The position numbers were made by a program, and so were the translations under genes. Of a stretch of DNA of 64,000 nt, positions 34,857 through 45,866 are shown one piece after another (positions within the stretch are counted from its first letter, which is position 1; every line of letters begins with the position of its first letter). The notes under the pieces are model-generated. The model was not told the origin of the DNA. It saw nothing but the letters and a program-made list of their open reading frames with translations, and did not search any database. Source of the DNA: Moniliophthora roreri (lineage: Eukaryota > Basidiomycota > Agaricomycetes > Agaricales > Marasmiaceae); assembly GCA_001466705.2 (NCBI GenBank), contig LATX02000123.1, positions 124,001 through 188,000 of the forward strand. Direction: 5' to 3'.

Positions 34857-35144
34857 TCAAGCGAGCAGAGTTTCCTCGGCTATAACCCCATCANGACTTC
34901 GTCACAAACTTTGCAAGCCATGAAATGGACCTGACTTACGAAGACGTTTGGTGAATTCATGATTTTTGCCTTTGGCCTTCGCACGTTTGCTCGCTTCTGC
35001 CTCGGACCGTGTGTTGTCTATTCTCGACATCGCCTCAATAAGTGCGCCCTTGGAAACTGTCTATGCACGAAATGGTCAAGAGAGTTGCTCTCCAAAACAG
35101 TGGATCGTTTGAAGAAGCTTGGAAGAAGCTCGCGAGTGCGACAT
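34857..35144 (-). CDS. Possible small basic protein, about 62 aa
   Basis: Three exons join in frame: MSHSRASSKLLQTIH, then SKGALIEAMSRIDNTRSEAE with ASKRAKAKGKNHEFTKRL, then PEETLLA and stop. The introns are about 45 and 60 nt with GT-AG ends; the second contains an ambiguous base (n at 34894). The product is basic and helical, with no domain I recognise. The phase-consistent joints and charged, ordered-looking central exon favour a real short gene or the 3' part of a longer one; the ORF continues upstream of the ATG. Confidence 0.4.
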
Positions 35145-35546
35145 ATCTGAACCCAAATGCATCCTCCAGTCGCTAGAAGGGACTCTAATTATGAAGCAAA
35201 AGTGGATGTTCTTGTTTGCATCTTGAAACTGTCCCGAAAATATTGGCCACCAATCACGGGTAGTGTTTGATGATCCAGCGAATAGGCCTCCTACTTGCAG
35301 TGCTTGCCGAAAGAACAAGAAGTTAGAACAATATGTGAGCAGTTGACCAGACCGCTCCATAGGTACCAAGCACGTTTGATAGTCTTTATACAAGACTATA
35401 TCATCGACACTCCAGGTATTCACTGAAAATAAATACGTTTGAACACGACGATGGGGAGAATGAGGATATGTCTTAGAAAGAGCTGAAGTTCAAGAGTGTT
35501 GTTTACATATGTTTCCAGCAATCTCCCATCTTCTCCTCCATATTGC

Positions 35547-36470
35547 ATGTCATTTCGAGCATCTCCGGTCGCATTGGCGCAGAGATCTTCCAAAGAATGG
35601 TTAGCTCGCCAGAATCGCGATTCCTGGGTCAAACAGCGCGCTGAAAATGACTACTACTCGCGTTCTGCCTTCAAGCTTTTGGAGATTGCGGAGCAGTATG
35701 GAAGTTTTCTCGAAAAACCCGACGTAAAGGTCGTCGTCGATTTGGGTGCTGCTCCCGGCGGATGGTCTCAAGCAGCAGCCAGGAAGTTGGGTTGGGATAC
35801 ACCCTCGACGACAGTTTCTTTCGAACCGAAGAAGGAACAGAGGAGTTTGAAAACGAAGGATACATGGGGACGTGTCGTGCAAAAGGAAAACATTATGGAA
35901 ACATATGACCCTCTGAATATTGACGATTTCGCTGAGGATCATGGTTACTCGGGAAAGGGGCGGGCAATCGTTGTTGCAGTAGACCTACTCCCTGTCAAAC
36001 CCATTCGGGGAGTAGAATCCTTGAAGGCCAACTTCCTGGATCCACGCACAGAGGACCTGATACAAGGTGTTCTCCAACGAACGGGCTTCGGGGGAAGGAA
36101 AGCAGACGTCATTCTTTCAGACATTGCTGCGAACATCACCGGGGTCGCTGCCCATGACAACGAGGCTTGCCTTCAAGTTTGTCATGCTGTCTTCAAGTTT
36201 ACTCAGAAGAATTTGAGGACAGGCAGGGAAATTGGCCGGCCTAGAGGGGGTGTTTTACTGTATGTTTTCTTTAACCTGCCTTTCGGAAGATCTGATGGAA
36301 AGCGTCACAGGCTCAAGCACTTTGCACATCCAGATGTTGAATCCTTCAAACGGACATACCTCACCCCGAATTTTCGAGACGTTCTCACCCTGAAACCTCG
36401 TGCCAGTCGTTCCGAGTCCAAAGAAGCCTACTATCTTTGTCGAGGCTTCCACCCGCAAGCTTTGGATTAA
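35547..36470 (+). CDS. FtsJ-type rRNA 2'-O-methyltransferase, mitochondrial MRM2-like
   Basis: Two exons (35547-36259, 36311-36470) give 290 aa. The SAM-binding motif is VVVDLGAAPGGWSQAA. The K-D-K-E tetrad of FtsJ enzymes is complete: Lys in YYSRSAFKLLEI, Asp in DVILSDIAANITG, Lys in VLLLKHFAHP and Glu in SRSESKEAYYLCRGF. The third residue lies at the splice joint and its context exists only after removal of the 51-nt intron. An insertion between motif I and the Asp (WGRVVQKENIMETYDPLNID) and the N-terminal basic stretch (MSFRASPVALAQRSSKEW) fit the mitochondrial MRM2/MRM3-like branch, which methylates a uridine of the large mitochondrial rRNA. A cytosolic SPB1/TRM7 type would have a different length and tail. 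Confidence 0.9.
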   Translation: MSFRASPVALAQRSSKEWLARQNRDSWVKQRAENDYYSRSAFKLLEIAEQYGSFLEKPDVKVVVDLGAAPGGWSQAAARKLGWDTPSTTVSFEPKKEQRSLKTKDTWGRVVQKENIMETYDPLNIDDFAEDHGYSGKGRAIVVAVDLLPVKPIRGVESLKANFLDPRTEDLIQGVLQRTGFGGRKADVILSDIAANITGVAAHDNEACLQVCHAVFKFTQKNLRTGREIGRPRGGVLLYVFFNLPFGRSDGKRHRLKHFAHPDVESFKRTYLTPNFRDVLTLKPRASRSESKEAYYLCRGFHPQALD

Positions 36471-36735
36471 CTTTCTTCAAGTCGAGCAGACTATCTCGAT
36501 TCATGGATTCGCAGACCAGGTAAGTAGTCCGAATACCTCTCCCTCCCCGAAACTGAGTCCAAGTAGCAGTATAGGGGCATCGAGTACAAGCGCATGACTG
36601 ATGTATGGAATAGCCAGTATGGCGGACGTATCTGGGTATTATGTACACAACAAGTGAGCAGTAGTGTGCAGGGTATGTGGTAAAGTATTCATGTAATGTA
36701 TATCTGAATGGTCCATTTCGAGCGAATGAATTGGC

Positions 36736-38227
36736 TCACGACCTGCGTCTCCATATATCCCTGATGCCTCTCCTCAGTTTGTCGACCTTTCGCCTGAGCG
36801 TATCTGATGTCCTGGGCGACAACCTGCCCATATCCAAACTCGAATCACCATCCTCTTCCAAAACTCGCTCGTCTTTCTCCAAAGCCAACCTCAACTCCAA
36901 CCGCTCTCTCTGAGAGAAAGCAGGCGCAGACCTGTGTCGCATCCGAGGTAAACTGGCACACCCTTGCGCAAAGTCTAGATCATCTTCCAAGCCCGAATGT
37001 ATCGGATTCGGGATCGCGTCACTCAGCTCTATGAGTGGAAAAGAGGATGGCGGTGGCATCGTGTTTGGGGAAGGAGGTGACATGACGTCTTTGCGGATCG
37101 CGCTATAGTATGGTCGGCTGGGATGGCCGAGCCTAGCAACGTTGGGTTGGGAATATACCCGCGAATGTGCCTGGAAGCTGGTGATGGGTACAGATAGTGT
37201 GGTGGCTGGTTCTGGAGAGGTGCGATACTGGCTTAGGAACGGCTGCGACTGTGGTCGCGCTGATACTGGAGTTGCTGGAAGGATCGGAGAAGGCTTGGGA
37301 TGAGTTGGCAGAGGTGCCGACATGCGAAGCACGCTAAGGTGCTTCTTTCGTCGCAATGACTTCTGCGTTGGTGGCGACTTGGTCGTGGGAGTCGAAGGCA
37401 GGGAAACATTGAGAGAAAGGTTGCTGAGGTCGGCGAAGGCACGGTTGGCTAAGGAGTGGGAGGGTTTCTTGGTTAATTTCGTCACATTGTTCATGTCCGA
37501 GAATGGTGAAGTGCGATCAACGCAGAGGACTGATTGTTGCTCTTCTAGTGGCGTAGTAGCGCAGGACTCTGTGAAACAGTCTCTGCGCCAACTGCCACTG
37601 CTCTGGAGAGGTGGCAGGGTCGAAGTAGGCGTTATGCGCCAAGCCTGAGTTTAAATATAAGGTCAGTATGCATAGGGACAAATGGGGTTGATGTTCTCGA
37701 CATCCATACCTCCGGTGAATCTGAAGTTGCTCTGGAAACAGAGTCATCATTGCGTTTCCCGAGACTACCTTCTGTGGATGTTTCTCTCATATACGATGAT
37801 GCGTAAGCGCCACCCTCCTGATCGCCGCGACTGTCAGGTTGTATGTAGGGTCCTATATCCGACGACTCGTTCTGTCGACCTTCTGGTTGAGTGGAAAGAG
37901 GGCTCGATGTGTTCGCCATGTTCATTACGACCAGTTTCTCGCCTTTGTACCCATTAGACACTTCCAAAACGCCACAGTTGAGAAGATCATGATGTGATCT
38001 CTGACATACCGGTGCTTCTTTGCAATGCAACGTCACCATTTGACTGGAATTCCACCGGAAAGTTTCCCCCTTTCTCCGGTAATATAGTAGAACCCTAAAC
38101 ATTCCACGAGACCTTAGTTCCAAGTCTCTTGCTTGGGAGAAGGCTGGTGACGTACCGGGTTACTATTCCTCTGGAGCTCTCCCATAACTCTTTGCCTCTT
38201 GCGCCGTAGTGAATCATTGGAAGCCAT
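36736..38227 (-). CDS. Unknown Ser/Pro-rich protein, 432 aa
   Basis: Four exons (38227-38156, 38094-38010, 37942-37710, 37644-36736) join in frame. The product begins MASNDSLRRKRQRVMGEL and contains NVTKLTKKPSHSLANRAFAD with LSNLSLNVSLPSTP, a Pro/Ser-rich middle, and an ordered C-terminus (FSQRERLELRLALEKDE, then LRRKVDKLRRGIRDIWRRRS). The last 25 residues form a strongly basic amphipathic helix. No signal peptide, membrane segment or known domain is seen. Exons 1-3 are short, which is why simple ORF reading would start the gene too late, at the Met in MNNVTKL. Confidence 0.78.
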
Positions 38228-38684
38228 AGAAGATTCTTCAATATTCAATATTCGTGGCAGGTCGTAAACAGTTCGTGGTCACAATGGACCGGAATCGTAA
38301 TGAGGGTCGTGGGTGTCGTAGAAAGTGGAGCTAGTGGGAGGACGGTGAGGTGTTAGATTGGGAAATGGGTAGATTAGATTCTAGTCTCTTTATATCTCCT
38401 GTAATGTGATGAATCGGGTCATGTAATGCGGGGATAGCTTCCTTCAAAAGCCTTTATCGAACCGATGAAACGTCTTATGCCGAACAAGAGGCATGCTGGG
38501 CGGGCGTTGCTGTCCACATGCTGGAAATGTGGTTCAAAGGCAGGTCCAAACGTGGCTGTATGCCATTGAATTGTGCTTTGAGTTTCGACATTTTGTTCAG
38601 CATACACAGCTCTCACTCAAATTTATTTCGTTACAATGGACATACACTGCTCTCCTAATCATGGAGTTCCGAGTGGATCCGTAA
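38228..38684. other. Intergenic, nothing recognised
   Basis: This is the promoter side of the Ser/Pro-rich gene and the 3' side of the FAD oxidase. No open frame of note. Confidence 0.5.
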
Positions 38685-40691
38685 TTACTCCAGTCTCGTG
38701 TCGGTTCTGCAAAGCCTGCCGTTCTCCACTTCCTCCCATCTATCACCTCCCACAGCAATGGAGCCGTAAAGTATCTGCTCCGGGTCGTACTTATCCTTGA
38801 TAGATAATAGACGATCATAGTTTGTGCCATAAAAAGCGTGTTTGAAGTTGGGTTCATTTGGGTCAGCCTATACTTCATCAATCAAGGGTACAATCAACAA
38901 TCATGGACTGCATACCTCGTTAAGATAAGCACCAGTATTGGGTGCAAGCTCAACCAGAAGCGGATCCAAATCGTTTGTTATCATTCGTTGGCCCCGGGCT
39001 AATTGCTCGAGGGATTCACCATTCTCGATCCCCCTGCGTTTTTCAGTACATGACCGGGATCGCCACTTACAAAAAGAGCTCAGTCAAGTGCACTGTCTCC
39101 CTCCAGGCTGGATGGACAGCGTTCGAAGGGAATCCCGCAACCTCTTTGGATGGCTTCATCACAATATCACCCACAATGGTACCAGTATCAGTAATCGTCC
39201 TGACAGCGTCCAGATATTCGTTGAATATACTTTCTTCTTGCCAAATGGACTCGGGCATAAACCGGCTACCTATCAAAATGTTTGCGACTTCAATGCTTGG
39301 AAAGGACGGAATAGCATCATATGCTTCGAGGTAGCTGTCAAATGTCTGGATCGATAGGTTGAAGCTGATTCCCAGATTGTTGAGTGTTTGTTGTATTGGT
39401 TGGATGAGAGCTGCTACCTCCCTGGAGGTCTTGTTCACGGCAAACAGGGGATTCACCTCGAAGGACGCATTGGTGATACTAACGAAGCCCCAAATTCGGG
39501 AGTCCGAAAATTCCGGGGTGGTAGCCGAGTAATTCCTTATGGCAGTCCAATAATCATCTGGCGTGATACCAGTGGAATTGAAATCGAGGAAAGCGAGTGT
39601 TACAGGGAGGCTTGCGTGAGCCTTGACGGTGACCGACCAGACAATCCCATATGTACCTCCACCCTACGAAACAAGATGCTCAGCACAGTGAGGGGAAAAA
39701 CATGATGAGGACATTACTCCACCGCTCAAGGCCCAATACAGATCTTCATTCTCTGTCGGAGATGCAGTGACGAACCGACCCTCAGTTGTGATGACCTCGA
39801 ATTCTAAAGACTGATCGGCGGCGAGACCATAGAACGAACTAAGTGCACTGTGGCCGCCACCCTGTATATACCCTCCGGCGAAGCCTACCGTCTGCACATA
39901 CATTGAGTGGAGAAAATTAAGTAGAAAGGGTGATGTAGAACTTACAGGACATTCCCCACTCACAATTGCAAAACCCTTCTCCGCTGCTGCTCTCACAAGA
40001 TCTATACCCCTCACACCAGCATATGCCTTGAATGCAGGGCCCATGTATCCTCTTGATTTAAAATCGGGAAGCCAGGCTATGTCGTTTAGATGGTGCATCC
40101 ATACGGATACAGCACCAGTCCCTGTCGACCGTCCCATGTAGCTTGAACGAGGATCAGCACGGCTCAGATCCAAGCATGAGAAGGTACCGACTCATGGCCA
40201 GTATTCTTGACGACGAATCGAATGTTATGTTCCTTCGCAAACTCGATGGTCTTCACCACGTGCTCCGGTTTGGATACATTCGCTGCATACTGGACGTAGG
40301 CGCCGACCCGGCAAGGGGTTCCCCTTGGGTCGAAAGGATCGCAACTTTTATTGAGAAAGATGGGGTCCATGATCGAAGATGGATTCGGTTGACTGATATG
40401 ATCAATATCATGAACAGAAGTATAACAGTTCAAGACTCACTGAAATTCTGGTCGACGCCAGTTCTGTCGTACCATGTTGCATTGTTCCTCGTTGAAAGTG
40501 GGATCGTGACATGGAGATCCGATAGGCACTGTCTTGATGAGACGACCACCTATAGTGTGATTGAAGGTATCCCATACATCGCTTGAAGGCCATGCGTCAT
40601 CAGTAGGCAAGATACGACATGCTGGCAGTGAGCGAGGTATTCTTACGAAGATGGCGGCAAGGGCTGACAAGATCCCAGAATTGAGGATCAT
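38685..40691 (-). CDS. Secreted FAD-linked oxidase (BBE / MreA-like)
   Basis: The product has a signal peptide (MILNSGILSALAAIFVRIPR), a Cys-rich start (PIGSPCHDPTFNEEQC), and the PCMH-type FAD domain: YVQYAANVSKPEHVVKTI, FVVKNTGHDYMGRSTG, ECPTVGFAGGYIQGGGHS and LSGGGGGTYGIVWS. The C-terminus has the berberine-bridge module with NFKHAFYGTNYDRLLSIK and KYDPEQILYGSIAVGGD. The His of GHD and the Cys of ECPTVG are candidates for covalent flavin attachment. The family includes fungal isoamyl-alcohol oxidase (MreA), sugar oxidases and secondary-metabolite oxidases; the substrate is not predictable. About seven introns are needed, one of them (GGG|GGTYGI) inside a glycine loop. No biosynthetic neighbours are present, so a role in secreted sugar or alcohol oxidation is the better guess. 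Confidence 0.9.
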
Positions 40692-41847
40692 CTTTTCCCA
40701 AGCGGATGTGAGTTATGCGATATTATAAGCAACCAAGACAGCTGATTTCACGAAGGAGAAGGCGGCCACCAGGGCATCAAGTGACAGGGTATCACGTATT
40801 TCTAGAAGATTGTGCATGGAGCTCAGCAATAAAGGGGGTTTGCGAAAAGTCTGCACCTCACCTTCTATCCCTGCCTGGATGAACGGAATGCATATCCTGT
40901 TCCATTGTGTTGGGTGTGAAGAACATGCTTTTCGGTTTACATAAACTGAATGGCCTCGCTCTTTTATCAAAGTGTTCCAGGGTGGTGCTTTTGTTCTCAT
41001 GTACCCGTAAGCGTTGACTAGGTTGACTGTCCATGAGAGATTCGTGAGGCACAGGACCGGTCTAGTTCACATGTCTTCCTTCCCTAGATTCGACGCATCT
41101 CCTATTATGAACATATGGACAATTGGAGACATCCTCGCATTCCAGCTGCAAAACCTTACCTGCACAAACTATAGTTTCAATGGGAGAAACTCGTAAAGGT
41201 GATGGCCGACCTGCCATCCACAGGATGCCCACCACTTTCCTTGAAGGCACATTTAGAGCGCTTCCACACGCTTTCCCGATAACGGTATCGTTCAAAGAAT
41301 GGGGCCTGACGACGTTTTAGCAGCTGTACGAAAAGGAGTGCCTTCGAATACCACCTCGGTGCTTCTATCCAGAGAAAGACCATCTCTTCGCCCGACGCCA
41401 TCACCACCAAACCGGCGGCCTATACTATCAGACATGCCATTTGAATCGGCAAATCGAGATATCAATAATCGTCTCAACAAAAGCGATAGAAATATATGAA
41501 GGAATCGAGTAATTAGTACAACGCAGGCGATTCTGAAAGTCAAAGACCATAGGCGTTCAAATTTTCTAAGATCACGGCGACTGTTGCTGAAACCATCCCA
41601 AAATCTTGCGCCAATCGATTATCTACGTCAAAATATTGTCGACCGCGCACGTTTCCTCATATCAACCTTCAATCAATTTCTACTCATGAGATCCTCCGAA
41701 AAGAGGATTAAAAGAGGGCTTTAAGCAGAAGACCACGAAGAAAGGAAGGGGCACCCGTCAGTACCATAAGATCATGCTATACAATGTGAAATATATACAC
41801 TGAAGACTGAACAGAAACATAGAAGTTGAAGCATAATATACAATGCA
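40692..41847. other. Intergenic, no supported gene
   Basis: Several short open frames (for example plus 41299-41499, minus 41177-41410) have no motif and overlap in opposite directions. The right part is AT-rich and probably the 3' region of the following minus-strand gene. Confidence 0.5.
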
Positions 41848-43221
41848 CTAAACCTTCCTAGCTTTTGCCTTCTTCCCCCTCCAAACCATCGTATATGCCT
41901 GGATCTTGGAAAAGAACGCTTTTAGTTTCGGGTTACCCAAAGACTCGACAGGCACCGGCGTTTTCGATCCTTCTGCCTTCGACTCCAAGACATCCCGCAA
42001 GTTCAACTCCGTGAAACTCACACGCCTCATAGGATCTACGCTGAACCTTCTCTTGTGAGAATGTTCGTACCCGCCGACGGTGTTTGGCCGCTTCGATTTC
42101 TTCGTCGACAAGCTTTTGATGTCAAAGGTAGAATTGGATGTCGGTGCCGGGGCAGGCTTGGGAGAAATCGCCGAAGGAGTAATAGTAGCGGGAGGTGAAG
42201 CTACGGGCGAAGAAGCATTGACAGCAGTAGCAACAGCAACTATCGTGCTCGGAGAGGTGGCTATGGTAGTAGCAGCAACCAGAGGTGTTTTGGACGGCAC
42301 TGAAGGCGAGGGCACCTCCTGACCTTCGGAAGTCACAGACTCCTCGCACGAAGTATGCGAATACGACGAAGCTGATGCCCTTGATAAACGGGTATCGGAG
42401 GACCTCGACGATGAACCAGAGTTGAGGACAGGCATTGTATTATTGACCGTTATCCTCCTCAACTCCCCATCAATATATTGCGCAACGTCATGGAACATAG
42501 AGACCCGCTTTTCAGGTTTGGATGCTCTCAGACTACCACCATCCGGCTCGGTCTCGTTCTCTTCCTCAACCTTTTCTAGTTCCTGCACCTGCTTCATAGC
42601 AACTTCCAGCCCAGCTAGTACATTACCGGAATCGAGAGATTCGGTCTGGAAAGCTGGCATACCCAAAGCAAAGTCGCCGAAACCTCCCCAGTTATCCATC
42701 AAATCTTGGACAACTTTCCGATCCTCCACTTCAGTGGATGGTTTCACAGGAACAGCTCGGGGTGCCGTAGTCTGCAGCATTGGGGGTGGTGTCACCTTCG
42801 TGCCTTCCTGTGTGGCTTTTGCCGGAGCTTGATTGTCGCTAGTCGACACCAGCGAAAGTCGTGACCGCAAAGCTTCCACCATGGCAGATGGTGCAGGCGA
42901 TTTGTCCCTTCCAAATCGGAAGCTGTTGTTTCGTGGAAGATTGAGGCTTCGCCTTCGAGTCAAAACGGCAAGCCCCTTTTCACCTGCGGTGCTGATGACA
43001 CCACTACCAATTCGAGGTCGGTGGAAGAAAGTACTGGATGAGGAGCGAAGGTGGTTGTATTGAGGTCTGGGTGCTGTAGCACCAGCGGAGGTGGAGGCAG
43101 AGGTATCGATAGAGGCGAACTCTGACAACGACAAAGGTGGTGGTGTCGGGGACAACCAGATAGGAGAATCGAAGAAGGAGGCGTAGGAGTTCGAAGAAGA
43201 CTGTCTTCGTTCCAAAGACAT
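41848..43221 (-). CDS. Unknown Ser/Thr/Pro-rich protein, 457 aa
   Basis: A single open exon begins MSLERRQSSSNSYASFFDSP and ends AYTMVWRGKKAKARKV. It is mainly disordered, with phosphorylation-like RRxS motifs (RRRSLNLPRNNS, KRRFSVDPMRRVSF). Two short ordered islands are seen: VQDLMDNWGGFGDFALGMPA with AGLEVAMKQVQELEKVEEEN, and RRVSFTELNLRDVLESKA with PKLKAFFSKIQAYTM. No signal peptide or membrane segment. The long uninterrupted frame and low-complexity style are typical of basidiomycete regulatory proteins. No function can be assigned. Confidence 0.75.
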   Translation of the reverse strand: MSLERRQSSSNSYASFFDSPIWLSPTPPPLSLSEFASIDTSASTSAGATAPRPQYNHLRSSSSTFFHRPRIGSGVISTAGEKGLAVLTRRRSLNLPRNNSFRFGRDKSPAPSAMVEALRSRLSLVSTSDNQAPAKATQEGTKVTPPPMLQTTAPRAVPVKPSTEVEDRKVVQDLMDNWGGFGDFALGMPAFQTESLDSGNVLAGLEVAMKQVQELEKVEEENETEPDGGSLRASKPEKRVSMFHDVAQYIDGELRRITVNNTMPVLNSGSSSRSSDTRLSRASASSYSHTSCEESVTSEGQEVPSPSVPSKTPLVAATTIATSPSTIVAVATAVNASSPVASPPATITPSAISPKPAPAPTSNSTFDIKSLSTKKSKRPNTVGGYEHSHKRRFSVDPMRRVSFTELNLRDVLESKAEGSKTPVPVESLGNPKLKAFFSKIQAYTMVWRGKKAKARKV

Positions 43222-43339
43222 CGTTGATCTACCTTTTTGGAGGCTTGTGGGACTTAGGATGTGTCGATAGGGCTAAAGATCTTCCCTAGGCTTGCGGTGA
43301 ACCTGGGGATAAGTACGGATGAATAAGATGGTACTATTA

Positions 43340-43699
43340 TTATGGTAAGCGGGCGATAGACGTGCCTGGGGAGTAATGTTCAGGAGCGCGTTCAAGTGAT
43401 GTGGCACTTATAGCTCTGTGCCTGCGGTTGGGGGCTTCTGAGACCACAGTTCCGAAGGTTTCACTTCTTGAATGTTTCTGTGGCTGATACCTGGGCAGAG
43501 TGGTCATACACGGAGCAGTGCAGTGTGGCATGAGGTAGACATTAGGTGCTCCGGGACTGGATAGGTATGTAGGGAATGCACAGGGACAACCACCGGAGGC
43601 TGAAGGCGACTTTGTGCGATGGATCCATGACGTTATAGGGACAGGAGGCTGTTGAAGATTACTCGCGGAGAGCGATCCTAAGGGGGTGGAATTAACCAT
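43340..43699 (-). CDS. Possible small protein, 119 aa, unknown
   Basis: An open frame with a real ATG (MVNSTPLGSLSASNLQQPPV) is rich in Ser, Pro and His and has a short Cys cluster (SGGCPCAFPTYLSSPGAP, then LMPHCTAPCMTT). Composition resembles the neighbouring disordered proteins. There is no domain or signal peptide. It could be a real small gene or a chance frame in the upstream region of the 457-aa gene. Confidence 0.4.
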   Translation of the reverse strand: MVNSTPLGSLSASNLQQPPVPITSWIHRTKSPSASGGCPCAFPTYLSSPGAPNVYLMPHCTAPCMTTLPRYQPQKHSRSETFGTVVSEAPNRRHRAISATSLERAPEHYSPGTSIARLP

Positions 43700-44342
43700 G
43701 CCGAATTATATGTGCTTGAGAAAGAGGAAGGGGTGGATACGAAAAAGCCATTTTATCTCTGCACTACGACAGGAGAATATGAGACGGGAACTATGAGCAG
43801 GACCGCTGGCCATGATAAACAGGGGTGGCCGTACTAGAACTCTCAGTCGACTTGACGCAAGAGCTGTCTACAGCAAGCCTACAGTCAGACTATAAACATT
43901 ATTGATCGTTGAAAAAGTGACAAGGACGCACATTGAAAGCCTTCTGCCCACGAATCTGATACGTTCTTGCAGTCGCTATGAGAAACCATGAATCAGTAGC
44001 AAGCCAGTTCCTCTTTGCATCCCAATATTTGGAGACTGCAAGTGATTTTGAGCACAAGAGGTGTCAGAAAACTTGCAAGCCTGACTCGCTGATTAGTACT
44101 GTCCTCACCTCAGATGGGGTTGCTACTTCCAGCGTCGGATACTAAGTTTGCTGACAACCTCTTAATTGAGGGACAAGATGAAGAGCGCCCAGCGTTTGCT
44201 CCGGCGAGAATGCCGAAACTCCGAGACTGAGACAGCATTCATCGAGAACATCGAAGACCGAAAAATCAAGTAACGATGATACAACACATAATGATACTGC
44301 ACAGGTCAAAAAGGTAGATAGAGCGTATACACTAGTCATGAA
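43700..44342. other. Intergenic, nothing recognised
   Basis: No open frame with motif, RNA gene or repeat is seen between the two minus-strand genes. Confidence 0.5.
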
Positions 44343-45866
44343 CTACAATCGCCCAGGCTTCAGCACCTTCAAAAGCTCTTCCTCAGTCCAATGCCACTCG
44401 TTCATATCCCGGCATGCATTCTGCAACCTATCCGCAATCGTACTGTCAACTGAGCTGTTGAAACCGTCCAACTGAGTCGAATCTTGCGACCCTATACCGA
44501 CGTTGATCGAGTCCTGCGAAGCTGCCTCCTTAACCGAACCCATACTCCCGCTCGAAGTAGCAGCAGCGAGCACCTTCTCCGGCTTCCTCCTTACAGCACT
44601 CCGTAGGACGGCTTTGGGGATCGAATCATTCTCGGGCGACCCTTGACCCAGTGTAGTTAGTCCTGTCTTCTTTGCACCAACCGGCCTCGAGTACGCGGCG
44701 TTCCGATACACATCTTTTCCCTCGACACACGAAGGCGATGGCGATTCCGTATTCGTAGTCGTGTTTCCGAACAACCTCGCATTCCTTTTCGACACAGACT
44801 CTCTTTGGTCCCCAAATGATGTACTCTCTCCAGACTCAACGTTCGTACTCCCACTCTCGGGCAACAACGCCATACCAAGGCTAATACCCACTTCTGAAGG
44901 CGCATAAGAGACTACAGCAGCGAGATCATCGCACGAGCCCATGTAGCTGCCATACATATCGAAATCAAAAATATCCGAATATTGCATGCTGAAGCGATAC
45001 GGCGTCGATGTATGAGGAGGAAATTCATCGGTGAGGTCAAAATGATCGGCCGTGGGCAGGCACTCGAAATCCAACATCCATAGAGCGGCATTTCGATTGC
45101 TTTTATCCGGTTGGTTGCTGACGTTGGTGAATAAGGGCAATGGGACAGAGTTGGTTGGCCCGAGGACGCATGAGGATATGGGCGGATCGAAGAGAGAACC
45201 AGAGATGGCTGAAAGGGCATTTGGGATATAAGGTGACGTGGTCAAGGCGAAACAGATAGAAGTGGGTCGAGGTGGATGAGAAAGCAACGAAGAAGGCATC
45301 GGATCAGAATGCGAGATATGAAGAGGTATCTGAGGATTTGGATCTACATTAGGCTTTCCTTCGATCACAGTGCTCTGGTGACTCGGTTGAGGTTCAGCAG
45401 GCAGATTTACAGGGCTGCGGCCGAGGTTGGCATTTGAGTTGTTTGACTTAGGCTTAGAGGTGGAATGAAAACGGTCTGGCGAGCGAGTAGCATGCTGCGT
45501 CGCCGATTTTGCTTGGATTTCGGCATCGGCGTTTCGTACAACTTCACGATGGTCGATGCGTGGATCTGCATCTACCCGAGGAACTTGAGAACGATAGTGG
45601 CGCTGAGTTTGACGACGGTCCTGGGAGGTAGCGTTTGGATGAAGCATAGCTGCGGCCAGTGGAGGAGATTTTTCGAGGTGTGAAGTTGCAGAACTTAGTG
45701 GAGCTTTCCTACGACGGGAAGGCGAGCCATACATCTCGGACATCTTGAATGGTACGGAACTCCAGTCTTGGACGCATATTGTAGGCGGCGAGATGGCACA
45801 CTGCGCACCGTTCCGTGTATATTTCCTCCCCTTCTGATTTCGCGTTTGCGATCGTGTCCGACGCAT
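44343..45866 (-). CDS. Unknown disordered protein, about 507 aa
   Basis: The frame is open from 45959, but the first ATG is at 45866 (MRRTRSQTRNQKGRKYTRNG), so this start is used; an upstream exon is possible. The sequence is low in complexity with basic clusters at the start (PSRRRKAP). An ordered central part follows (LTTSPYIPNALSAISGSLFD, DFECLPTADHFDLTDEF, IFDFDMYGSYMGSCDDLAAV). The short C-terminus DMNEWHWTEEELLKVLKPG looks like a conserved docking motif. The acidic-aromatic centre together with a basic start could suit a transcription co-regulator, but no DNA-binding domain is visible. Confidence 0.68.
   Translation of the reverse strand: MRRTRSQTRNQKGRKYTRNGAQCAISPPTICVQDWSSVPFKMSEMYGSPSRRRKAPLSSATSHLEKSPPLAAAMLHPNATSQDRRQTQRHYRSQVPRVDADPRIDHREVVRNADAEIQAKSATQHATRSPDRFHSTSKPKSNNSNANLGRSPVNLPAEPQPSHQSTVIEGKPNVDPNPQIPLHISHSDPMPSSLLSHPPRPTSICFALTTSPYIPNALSAISGSLFDPPISSCVLGPTNSVPLPLFTNVSNQPDKSNRNAALWMLDFECLPTADHFDLTDEFPPHTSTPYRFSMQYSDIFDFDMYGSYMGSCDDLAAVVSYAPSEVGISLGMALLPESGSTNVESGESTSFGDQRESVSKRNARLFGNTTTNTESPSPSCVEGKDVYRNAAYSRPVGAKKTGLTTLGQGSPENDSIPKAVLRSAVRRKPEKVLAAATSSGSMGSVKEAASQDSINVGIGSQDSTQLDGFNSSVDSTIADRLQNACRDMNEWHWTEEELLKVLKPGRL

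Noticed and set aside
36736..37494. Gene starting at the Met of MNNVTKLTKK
   Set aside because: Three upstream exons join in phase and extend the protein to MASNDSLRRK at 38227, so the shorter model is incomplete.
40348..40691. In-frame discontinuities at the start of the FAD oxidase as possible damage
   Set aside because: A normal GT-AG intron joins PEF(H)Q to PNPSSIMDP in phase, so the gene is intact.
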